From Paulinella micropora (lineage: Eukaryota > Cercozoa > Imbricatea > Euglyphida): a stretch of 43,605 bases of DNA. This document shows, in pieces, positions 18,735 to 28,500 of the stretch. Location of the stretch: the NCBI GenBank assembly GCA_009731375.1, contig BJOX01000273.1:685562-729166 (forward strand), in the 5' to 3' direction. A model generated the notes under the pieces. That model saw only the letters and a program-made list of their open reading frames with translations. It had not been told where the DNA came from and ran no database searches. The translations under genes and the position numbers were made by a program. Every line of letters starts with the position of its first letter. Position 1 is the stretch's first letter.

Positions 18735-21700
18735 TTATTTTTCTTTTTCTAAATTAACTACCTTTTCCGCCATGTGTTGAAAAGCACTAACCAATATTGG
18801 AATGAAGTCTGTATATGTTATGCCTTCAAGGTTGCCATCTCCATCTTCCGCTTTTATATCACTTTCAGATACAAACTCAGGAAATATTTTTTTTACCTCA
18901 TCCGCAATAAATCAGTGGTTCTTTTTTTCTTTCTTCTCGTCTGATTTCAAATAATATGAACAACAATTTATTTTCATAAGTTTATCACAACAATCACCGC
19001 AGTCTAATGTTTTAATATCTGATTTTAATCGCCTGTCCGATGAGTTTGTCCAAGCATCATTTAGCGGAATATAATTATAACTACCAGACGGCTCGCCAGT
19101 AGTAGAGTTTGAAGTAGTCCAAGCGTGAAGCAAACCAGTAGAAGAAACAATTGCTCCATAATTCGTATATCCTCCCGATTTAAAATATAGTTGTGAGTCA
19201 ACGGTAGAAGCGGGTCTTTTTCGTATGGTTAAAAAACCGCTGGATGCTGTTGGGATGATTACCTCTCCCGATGTATTAATGTTAATCGCCTCAGTCCAAG
19301 TTATATTATTTCCCGCTGTTGTTCCAGTATTATAATAAAAAGCAAGTTTGTTTGAGATTTTGTATATTTGAAAGTTTGAGCCAGAATTACTTGATTTCCA
19401 GTTTGAGCCGTCATAATAAGCATCAAAACTTATACCTATATTGTCGTGTGCCCAGTTCAATAATTGAAATGTTGGATAAGCATCCGCTGTTGTTATTGCT
19501 TGTAAGTGTGCTCCTGCGACATTACTCGCCGCTCCGTATAATTCTAATCCGCCTGTCGCCCCATTTGCTGATTTCGTTGTATTGCCTATAATTATTGGCT
19601 TACCTGATGCTGTTGTTATTTTATCGCTCGTTGCCAATGTCGTTGTTGATATCACCGCATTTGCCGTTATTAATCCACTCGCGGTTACTGTTGTTGTTGA
19701 TATACTCGCATTTGCCGTTATTAATCCACTCGCCTTTAGTGTCGTCGTTGATATCCCCGCGGTTGAAGTAATTGTTGTTCCTGTTATTGTTCCGCCATTT
19801 GTTATATTGTTTGAGTTCATATCTAAGGCACCATAAAACCGCATACCCCCAGCATTGTTAAAACGGACAATGTCAGATGAAGCACTTTTATTATCCAAAA
19901 GTTTTGAAATATAAAGTCCCGCCCCTTTTACATCAGATGCTACATTCGTAAATACATAACCTCGTTGGTTCGCGGTTCCACTTGTAGCGGTATTTAGAGT
20001 AAATAAGAAATATTGATAATCTCCCGATGTCTGTGAAAAGAATATATCGTATCCATTTTGGTTTAATATCCTCGCACCATTGTATGTTATATTTCAGCCA
20101 TTAGTGATAGTTTGATTATTGAAATCTGCATTGTTCGTTAAAGTTAGATATTTTATCACAGTGCTAGCACCATTAAATGTTTTGCTTCCTGTTATGGTTT
20201 GGTCTGTTGATAGTTTTACATTTTGCCCGTCCAATGTGTCCGCATACCCTTTTGTCGCTCCGTCCGTTGCTAATGTTGGAGTTCCAAGGTTGGCTATTTT
20301 GCTACTATTACAATCTAGCCCCGAAGCATTTACCCAACCGACAATCGTCCCGTCAATAATAAAACTTATTTTTTTCGCAGAAATTTCAAAGTTGTAATAT
20401 GTCGCAGTTTTCATATCCAAACTAGCAATTGACCCGATATTACTGGTAGAACTGAAAAACGATAAATGTGCCCTTTTTTGTTGAATTGATTGAATTTCCC
20501 TTTATTTCAACACCACTGCTATATGTCTTAATTCCTGCTATGGTTTGGTTTCCTGTTAGTTTCACATTTTGCACGTCTAATGTATCCACATAACTTTTGT
20601 TTGCTCAGTCCGTTGTTGCTGATGGTGTGGCTAAGTTTGTTATTTTGTTGTTATTCAAAGATAGTGTAGTGCCAGTTGCGGTTATAATTAAAGTATTACC
20701 TGAATATAACTCTACATACGAGCCCGTTATTTGTATCGGATACCAAGTCGCTGTTGCTGTTTTTTGTGCTGCAATCATTCCTATTTTTGTATCAAAGGCT
20801 ATGCGAATACCATCAAAAGTTGAAGGGTTGGACGAACCACTTACTTCTAAAGTTGATGTAAATTTTTTATTCCCTGCTATGGTTTGGCCTCCTGTTAGTT
20901 CAACCACCGAAGTATCAAGGGCGGAAACATCAACACTATCAACAAGATTAACATTTGTTATGCTTTGACTTTTCATATCAATCCCCGCACTAGCATTTAT
21001 TATGTTGCTGAATGTTTTGGTTCCTGCTATGGTTTGGTCTCCTGTTAGTTTAACCACAGAAGTATCAATGGCAGAAACATCAATACCATCAACATTACCA
21101 ACATTTGTAATAGCAAAACCACCCATATTTAAACTACCCGTCATAGCCACTGTGCCGTCCTTGGCCAGTTTAGTATCAGTGTATGCTTTTTTATTGAAGC
21201 ATCGCCATCGTTGAATGGGGCTGGAAGTCCGCGGATTGCTGTTGTGCCACTAAAATTTAAAACATTGCCTGTCAATGTTATCCCACTCCCCGTGGTAGAA
21301 GCAAGAAGTATGGAAGAACCAACAATAGATAATGGATAGCCCGTTGCTCCACCTGCCTCCGACGAATAAATAGAACCCATATTATTGTTGTAATTGAAGA
21401 ATAACTTACCTATATTTAATGGATTTGAATCTTTTATACCCAAATAAGTACTAAATATTTTATTCCCTGTTATGGTTTGGTCTCCTGTTAGTTTAACCAC
21501 AGAACTATCAAGAGCCGAAACATCAACACCATCAACATTACTGACATTTGAAATAGCAAATCATCCCATATTTAAATCTCCAAACATCATAGCGAGACCA
21601 TCCAATCTAAGAAAAGGTGAAGCAACATTTCGCCATTGGCCTGTGCTATAAATGAGCAGTTGGTTATCGGCGGGTGTGCCTGTAATCAAAACATCGCTGT

Positions 21701-22378
21701 GTGTATTAATTGAGCCGTCCGCAGACACTTTATCATTATTGTCTTCATGCTCAGATATCCAAGTATCAACATCTTTCGTATTTAATAAATTAACTCCTGT
21801 TATATTCAAATTACCACCCATACTAATATTGCCGAATTCATCAACATTTATTGGAAAAGTTTTATTTACCCAGTTTATTGAGTTATATGTGAGATAACTA
21901 TTCATTGCGATTGGTGCTGTGATGACTACATATGTGAGTGTATCAATTGAGCTGATTGTTGTATTTCTCCATTTACAATCTACATCATTATATGTTAAGT
22001 ATTGCCCGACCGTTGGAGCGGATATGTTAGTGTCTATCAAATTGTATAGACTGGTTTGGTGCGGATTACTTGTATTGCTTCTGTGTTGAGTTGAGGCTTT
22101 GACTTCGTCGTTGTCCCTCACTCGTTGCTCTGTATAGTATAAANNNNNNNNNNTGTATAGTATAAACGGCTTCCTTCTTTTATTTCTGTAGTTGATTTGG
22201 TAGATAATCTTGTGTCAAATCGTAAATCCGTATAGTAGAGGTTCAAAGGGTTTTCATCTTCTGGCACTCTGTCTGTATTCAGACCGACTATGTTTGTGTT
22301 CGTTAAGTCAAGGTTGGCTATTGATAGGCTGTCTGTTGCGATTTCTGACAAGCCTAGTAATGATTTATATTGCGACAT
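18735..22378 (-). pseudogene. Fibre protein with S74-type C-terminal chaperone
   Basis: ATG at 22378 (MSQYKSLLGLSEIATDSLSI); ends at TAA 18735; about 1200 codons. Order: N-terminal 'LYYTDLRFDTRL' segments; tandem repeats of the type 'VVKLTGDQTITGNK' and 'LNMGGFAITNVGNVDG' with ANKxYVD-like links; a region of ISTTTLKASGLITANA repeats; then 'SSDRRLKSDIKTLD' and 'FIADEVKKIFPEFV', the signature of the S74/intramolecular chaperone domain that folds trimeric fibres and cuts itself off. In-frame TGA at 18912, 20094, 20605 and 21561; no in-frame TAA or TAG. Frameshifts lie in A/T runs near 20480 and 21190. Probably the host-attachment fibre. Confidence 0.75.
22144..22153. other. 10-N gap inside the fibre gene
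   Basis: 'tgtatagtataaa' stands on both sides. Merging the 13-bp overlap and dropping the Ns removes 23 bases and brings the two parts of the fibre gene into the same frame, so nothing is likely to be missing. Confidence 0.85.
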
Positions 22379-22379
22379 A

Positions 22380-22404
22380 GATGTTTTAGAATTGNNNNNN
22401 NNNN
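22380..22404. promoter_or_regulatory. Half of a fifth hairpin, cut by a 10-N gap
   Basis: 'gatgttttagaat' (22380-22392) is the same arm as in module 4, starting 1 bp from the fibre ATG (22376-22378). The gap 22395-22404 falls where the loop and the second arm would be. No flanking duplication is seen here, so sequence is probably missing. It lies between the divergent fibre gene and the 22493 ORF. Confidence 0.6.
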
Positions 22405-22492
22405 TATATAATTAAATATTTTAATTTATTTTTGTTAAATTATACTAACAAAAAATATAACTATCTAGTGTAGTATCAATCATCTGTAATCA

Positions 22493-23008
22493 ATGCAGTC
22501 AAAAGATGCTTCAAAAGAAAACTGGAAGAAAGTAGTTCAAGCAAATAGAGAAAATGCTGAACGGCGAAAGGACGAATGGGCCCGTGAAAGGCTTCGTAAA
22601 AAAGGAGAATTAAAAGAAGCATCGGTGGAAGAACTTATTGAGACTGATGCCGAAGTTAGTGTTGCGAAAGAGATATTTAAAAATCCTGAGATTGAAGATG
22701 AATCAAGCGAAAGCGATAGCGAAATTAATATGTCTGAGGTTATTGCAAATCATATGCTTAGAAAGATAAAAAAGAATGCCAAAAAGCCAAAGAAGAAAAA
22801 CATAAAGAAATCACCACAACCCAAGAAGACTGAGAATGACAGCGAAGAAGAAGAAAGTGAGAGTGAAGAAAGCGAAGATTATGAAACAACTGGCGTAAAA
22901 CAGAGAGGTGGTAAAAAACGAAATGAAAAAATATCAGTTAATGTATATAACAATACACCAAAAATAAAGAAAAAAGTAAGGAAGCAGATAAGATTTTTGA
23001 AATTCTAA
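22493..23008 (+). CDS. Charged hypothetical protein upstream of the integrase
   Basis: 171 residues, intact, TAA stop. The N-terminal half is a charged helix ('ENAERRKDEWARERLRKKG'). The middle alternates acidic Ser/Glu tracts with Lys/Pro-rich segments ('KKPKKKNIKKSPQPKK'), followed by 'VKQRGGKKRNEKISVNVY'. It looks like a disordered nuclear or DNA-binding protein. It reads toward the integrase, separated by paired-hairpin module 4. No family recognised. Confidence 0.65.
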   Translation: MQSKDASKENWKKVVQANRENAERRKDEWARERLRKKGELKEASVEELIETDAEVSVAKEIFKNPEIEDESSESDSEINMSEVIANHMLRKIKKNAKKPKKKNIKKSPQPKKTENDSEEEESESEESEDYETTGVKQRGGKKRNEKISVNVYNNTPKIKKKVRKQIRFLKF

Positions 23009-23009
23009 T

Positions 23010-23130
23010 GATATTTTGTTCTGACTTCGTCATCACAAAACATCGTCTGCGATTAAATAAAAATTAAAATAAAAAACGATGTTTTAGAATAAGCGAGAGT
23101 GCGTAGCACAAAGCGCAATTCTAAAATATC
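23010..23130. promoter_or_regulatory. Paired-hairpin intergenic module 4
   Basis: Hairpin a: arms 23010-23019 (gatattttgt) and 23035-23044. Hairpin b: arms 23078-23090 (gatgttttagaat) and 23118-23130. It fills the gap between the TAA of the 22493 gene (23006-23008) and the integrase ATG at 23132. Confidence 0.8.
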
Positions 23131-23131
23131 A

Positions 23132-24040
23132 ATGGAAGAAAAGACAAAAACTGCCCAAGAATTATTTCGTCAGACTAAACCGAGGACTAGAGGAACAACA
23201 ATATGGGCGGACAAAGTATTGGATATGGTCAATATTGATTTAATGGATATGAGTAAGGTTGCTACAAAAAATAAAAATTATAATTTTGCCCTTATTTGGA
23301 TTGATATTCATAGTCGCTATGCTTACGCAATACCTATAAAGAATAAATTTTCTACCACAGTTTTAGATGCACTCAAGAAATTACCAAAGCCAAAAGCATA
23401 CATATCAGACAATGGCGGTGAGTTTAAAGGTGCAGTTGGTGAGTGGATGAGAAATAATGGAATTGAACAATTTATGGTTGAAGTAGGTGATCATAATTCG
23501 TTAGGTATTGTTGATAGATTTGTTAGAACACTTAGAGAAAGATTACATGTATTATGGGCTTTTAATCGTAATTTTGATTGGATAAGTTATATTGAAGATG
23601 TGGTTTATTATTATAACAAGAAAGAACATTCAGCGATTAAGGCGGCGCCAATTGATGTATTTAAAGGATATGATATTAGCCAAGAACATAGATATGTTGA
23701 TAAATATTTATTTGGTTTCAAAGAAGGAGACAGAGTTAGAAAGTTGAACAAGAAACACATTCTAGAAAAGGGAGGAAAGACATGGAGCAAGCAAATCTAC
23801 ACCGTCAAAGCCCGTAAGGGATACCAGATTGTATTAACAAATGATGATGTTGTACCACCACGTCATTTATTAAAGACAGAGGCAACTGAAGAACAGGAAG
23901 AGACTGATATTAATAAAGAACTGAAGCAACTAACTAAAGAAAAGCAAACAAAGCATTTACTTAAAAGAGAGGAGATAGACTCCGCCAACATTAGAACTTC
24001 TTCCAGATTAAGGAAGAAAAAAGAAATAATGGATTTGTAG
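23132..24040 (+). CDS. Retroviral-type (RVE) DDE integrase
   Basis: 302 residues, intact. The catalytic core shows D in 'MVNIDLMDMSKVATKN', D in 'AYISDNGGEFKGAVGEWM' and E in 'DRFVRTLRERLHVLWAFN' (the D,D-35-E triad; the last Glu lies in the RTLRE segment). Then comes 'YIEDVVYYYNKKEHSAIKAA', usual for integrases, and a C-terminal SH3/chromo-like part with 'FKEGDRVRKLNKKH' and 'VVPPRHLLK'. The ATG at 23132 is chosen over the longer frame from 23099 because the latter reads through hairpin module 4. It would insert the element with a 6-bp duplication. It is one of the few long genes of the element with no stop or shift. Confidence 0.9.
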   Translation: MEEKTKTAQELFRQTKPRTRGTTIWADKVLDMVNIDLMDMSKVATKNKNYNFALIWIDIHSRYAYAIPIKNKFSTTVLDALKKLPKPKAYISDNGGEFKGAVGEWMRNNGIEQFMVEVGDHNSLGIVDRFVRTLRERLHVLWAFNRNFDWISYIEDVVYYYNKKEHSAIKAAPIDVFKGYDISQEHRYVDKYLFGFKEGDRVRKLNKKHILEKGGKTWSKQIYTVKARKGYQIVLTNDDVVPPRHLLKTEATEEQEETDINKELKQLTKEKQTKHLLKREEIDSANIRTSSRLRKKKEIMDL

Positions 24041-24042
24041 TC

Positions 24043-24564
24043 TCACTTCTTTTTGCGATTAGGTGTGGAAATATTGGAATGATATTCAGCAGCCTTAGTG
24101 TAGAACGGACGCTTCTCATGAATGTAGTAGCACTTCAAAGCCGACCATGATTTGAAAACCCTTATCACCCCGTCGTCTCCGAGCGCCACGTGATAAGTAT
24201 CTTCTTTCCCGGGGCTCGCCATCAAAACTCCTTCTTTGCAATCCGGAACATTATACTCAAACACTTTGTCAGGCTCGTCGTACTTGTTGACAATCTTGAC
24301 CAAAACTTGTTTCTCATCCCAATACTTTACCTCATCCCTATCCTTCACCTTTGCTCCACCCACCTTATCGAAAGGACTCACATTTTTTGCTTTACTCTCA
24401 ACCTCAGCCTGAGCAACAGGGTCTTCGTGAGACGGATGCTTGGCGTCAGGGGTGGTTGGAACTTCAGCAGGAACCTCAGCAACAACCTCAGCAACAACCT
24501 CAGTTGTCTCCTCAGTGGGCTCCTCAGCAGTCTGCTTGGAAGGAGACTTCTTCTTTGGCGGCAT
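24043..24564 (-). CDS. GC-richer cargo ORF with a lysine/proline N-terminus
   Basis: 173 residues from ATG 24564 (MPPKKKSPSKQTAEEPTEE). It has a Val/Ala/Glu-rich low-complexity region and a folded-looking C-terminal 100 residues ('VKYWDEKQVLVKIVNKYDEP', 'YHVALGDDGVIRVFKSWSAL'). It is intact and ends next to the integrase stop (convergent, 2 bp apart). Codon choice is clearly GC-richer than in neighbouring genes, which suggests recent capture from the host or another virus. No family recognised. Confidence 0.6.
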   Translation of the reverse strand: MPPKKKSPSKQTAEEPTEETTEVVAEVVAEVPAEVPTTPDAKHPSHEDPVAQAEVESKAKNVSPFDKVGGAKVKDRDEVKYWDEKQVLVKIVNKYDEPDKVFEYNVPDCKEGVLMASPGKEDTYHVALGDDGVIRVFKSWSALKCYYIHEKRPFYTKAAEYHSNISTPNRKKK

Positions 24565-24755
24565 GGTACCTGCCCCACACCAAAAAGCACAAAAAACATG
24601 TGTGGGCAGTGCCTTGAAGCAGTTTTTTTTGACAATTTTGTAAAATAAATAATTTCGTAGCCTAGTAATAAGTGTGCTTTTATGTTGTAGTGAAATGTGT
24701 GTCATGTTCATTGATGAGAAGTGAGCGGGTAGGCAGACAGCACAGATCACACAAC

Positions 24756-25220
24756 CTACCTTACTCCTTCAATATACAATTTATACTTTACAATAACTTC
24801 CTCAAATGTTTTTCCACCACAAATCAAATTTCTTGCGTAATTTTCCTCTTGACGGGACATTGGAAATTTATTATTTTCTAACCATCTTTCAAAAAATGCT
24901 ATTTCTTTTTTGGTCTCTTTTTCCTTTCTAATTCTCTGCCTTTTAATTTTCCTTGCATTTTCTAATTGCTTTCTTTCCTCTTGTATTTCATTGTCTCTTT
25001 GTTCGACAGCTTCGAGTCTTCGTTCTACCTCGTCAAGTTCAAGTTTAATTTGTCTTATCTTTTTTGACAAGTTTTTTTTCTTTGTCTCCAATACTATTTT
25101 GTCAGAAATAATTTTGTTCTTTCTTTTGTCTGAATAATATTCAAACAAATTATTTTCTTCTCTTTCAACATCATCATCGCTTGAATTTTCTTTTGCTTCA
25201 TCATCGATATAATCACTCAT
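24756..25220 (-). CDS. Coiled-coil hypothetical protein
   Basis: 154 residues from ATG 25220 (MSDYIDDEAKENSSDDDVER). A long charged coiled coil covers most of it ('LSKKIRQIKLELDEVERRLE', 'ENARKIKRQRIRKEKETKKE'), followed by 'ERWLENNKFPMSRQEENYA'. Intact. The longer frame upstream to 25400 has no coding character. Function unknown. Confidence 0.55.
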   Translation of the reverse strand: MSDYIDDEAKENSSDDDVEREENNLFEYYSDKRKNKIISDKIVLETKKKNLSKKIRQIKLELDEVERRLEAVEQRDNEIQEERKQLENARKIKRQRIRKEKETKKEIAFFERWLENNKFPMSRQEENYARNLICGGKTFEEVIVKYKLYIEGVR

Positions 25221-25535
25221 TCTGTACAAATGGAGTCTTGTCAAGGTAGAAAGTAGGCCAAAAGTGCGAAAAAGAAAAGTATGATTTTTTGTTTTCGCAT
25301 TCTCTGATAAAAAACCATGTGATAACATTGCGCTTTGAAAAAAAACGCAACCGAAGCAAGCACTACACAAAAAATTTATTTTTCTTCCTTCTCGTGGCAT
25401 GGTGATGGGTGGTGTAATTAGTAAGTTGGTGGTGTTGTTTGTCGTTGTCGGCGGTTCAACTCTTGAGCCATTCCTTCCATCTTTTTTTTTTTTTGCTTTT
25501 TTTTTGTAAATTCCTTTTTTTCTTCTTTTTTTTGC
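25221..25535. other. Intergenic stretch with T-runs
   Basis: Between the coiled-coil ORF and the end of the polymerase gene. It holds T-rich runs (25480-25535) that could mark transcript ends on the minus strand side; nothing else was recognised. Confidence 0.35.
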
Positions 25536-28500
25536 TTAGTATCCGTATGGTAATGTCGTGATCTGGTTTTCTTTTAGAGGTTGAATTACTCTTTTTGTGT
25601 AAGTAAATGAAAATATCTTTTGTAAATGCTCTGACGTAATTGTTTTTGTCTTTTTGTTTCTTGTTATTTTGCTGTTGGTATGTATGATTACGTTTCCAGC
25701 CTCTGCTACATTCTTTGCTATACACTTTTCTCCTTTTGTTTCTAGTAGGTCTTCTAATTCTTCATATGCCTTTTTAGATAGTTCAGTGTCTTGTACTTTC
25801 AATCCATTGCTTATGATACTAAACATATTAACCAAGTTTAATTTTTTACAAGTCTCATAATTCATTGAAAATCCTTTTAATTTCATTTTGGTTGTTCCAT
25901 CATTTAGTATGTAGCTGTATGATTTAGGTCCTGCTCCAATAAATGTGGTTATCTTTCTGCTTACCTTCGTCTTTTTGTCTATCAATTCGTCTGTCCATTG
26001 TCCCAATAAATCACCAGTCCGTATTGTTGTCTGTCCTTCTTTCTCATCTACGGAATAAATTACGCTGTCTGTGTCGTGATATAACACTCTATTACCTAAT
26101 CTGTCCATCATATCATACAATCTCATTTGCGCATGTGCTGTTGTAAATAGTGCTACACAGATATTTGTATTGTAGGGGTCAGATACTTTTTCAGGGTGTA
26201 GGTTGTAAGATAGTTCTAGGCATTCTTTGTTTATCATATTGATAGATACTTCATTTATCTTCTTGTCATTTAGTATTTTGAATAGTTCGGCTTCACTCCT
26301 TATGATTTTTGTTTGTGTCTTGTTGTTTTGTTGTCCAAATTTTCCCCATAGTGAGTTAAGACATAGTTTCGCTACTGCCCTTCTTCCTTCATTCTTTTCA
26401 ATCTGGCTTTTGTCCAATTTGATTTTCATTTTTTCTTCATAGTCCTTAATGTAATTGTCTTTGTCTTCTTCTGTAATGACATTTGATGGATAGCAACTTG
26501 ATTCCTGTTTCACTCTTAGAAAGGTCTTAATATATTCTTTGAATAGTTCAGTTGTCTGTTCATTCCAATGCCATAACTCATAAGTTTGATCAGTCTGTAG
26601 CCTTTTTGTATGGCTTTGTAAACAAGTGGTGTTGCCCATGTGCCTGTAAGTGTTCTCTCTTCGTCTGTGTGTTGGCATTTGTCTTGTAATTCTTCCTTTC
26701 CACATTTATTACATAGATAATACATCATCTTTCCTCTATCTTGACATGGTAGAACAGGATGAATTAGTCCTCTAGGCGGAAGTATTTTTATTTTTGCTAC
26801 ACCAAATGCTGTTTTATTATTCAACATATCATAAGCTCTTTTCCTCTTATTGTTTGGTGATGTTTCACAGGATAGGGGTCATAGTACATGACAGTCGGAT
26901 AGAGAGAGCACACATCAATATACTTGGCATACTGATATTCACTCATAGATTTCCAGTATAGAGATAGAGCATTCGTCCTTCCACCAAACATCGCATGTCG
27001 TGGATTGATTGCTTCTTGCTCAATTAATGTCTCTTCTATTTCTCCTTTGAATTCTTCCTTTGTTCGTATCCTGTTCCATTGACACCCCCATATTGTTATT
27101 AATTGACTAACTTCCGGATGTTGCTTGATTAAAGTTTCGTGTATTTTAGTTTCTTTGTATAGTTGTCTAAATGTTTTATTCACAGACCTTTCTCTGTTTA
27201 GTTCATTTCCATTGAAACACTCAGGACACCCATGCCAATAACAACCATGGAACTCATATGCAGTTTTTGTCTTTTCGTCATATCAGTCTAAGTATGCTTT
27301 CACACCTTTGGGTAAGTTTAGTATTTTTTCTTTACCATTTAGACCATGTTGAATTTTAGCATTGTCCTTTTTTTCTCTGTATGCTAACCACTCCACACAC
27401 ATATGACTTGTTTTTGCTTTGTCTGTTCTGTTTGTCGGTATAACTGCTATGCTGTCCTCAGGCATGTAGTTTGCTTTGAATAGTGCCATACATGTAGAGG
27501 CGATAGTTGTGTATTGAAATGGATCAATTCCGAACTCCATAAATTGTTCCCTAAACTCAATACACCCCCGTCTTAGTATATCTACATCACTATGACAATA
27601 TTCAATCATTTCTTTATTGAAATCAAATACTTTGTCTTTTTGCTCCCCATACCATTTTATGAAATCATCTCTTTTATTCTTTGAGAATGAGTTATATCCG
27701 TAATCGTCCATGTCTGGTATTTTGCCTATGTATGTTTGATTGTCTGTTTTATTAAAGAAGTGAGGAAAGTATCCTTTTTTCAATTCAGTAAGTCCAAATG
27801 TGTCAGGAAAGTCAGATAGAGGCATAGTTAGAAATGATAAACTATCTATAAATCTAATCTGTTCTTTCCCATTACCAATAGACATCATCATTATTTTACC
27901 ACCTTCATATATCACAAATGGAGTTATTCCTTTTTCAATCAACCATTTCAATACAAATTGACAATCATATCCCCGTGCATTATGTGCTATGAATGTATAA
28001 CCCTTATGTTTTACACCCAATGACCACTCGCAGAATTGTTCAATGTTTTTATGTATGATTGGTGTGTTGTCGTCGAAATATTGACTTTCAGAATAATTGA
28101 TAATATGTGTTCCTGTCTCTTGATTTGCTTCAAAATCAAAGAATACATATTTGGTTGATGGTTCATGTATCAATTTTTTCTTCAACTCACATTGGTGTGA
28201 TAGAGGTTGTAGTTCTTTGCAGTTCCTACATTTTTCATATCCACATTTATGTTCTCCTTTGTAAGTCTTAGCACAAGTGATATATTTTTCTTTGTGTCGC
28301 ATAACTTATTTTGTTTATGATTATTGAAACATTCATCATTCGGAAACTTTCTATCACACTCATTGCACATTTTCCATTTGAAATATTGTCATATCCTTTA
28401 CATCCTTCAGTTTGACATATATTACATTTGAATTCACATGCGTGATTATGTTCGTATCCCTTCATACATTTCTCACAAAAGTTTCGTTTTGATAAGAATG

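Noticed and set aside
24378-24648. Several open frames opposite the 24043-24564 gene
   Set aside because: They are frame shadows of its Glu/Val/Pro low-complexity segment.
25456-25725. Lysine-rich ORF on the minus strand
   Set aside because: It overlaps the PolB 3' end in another frame and its lysines come from T/A runs.
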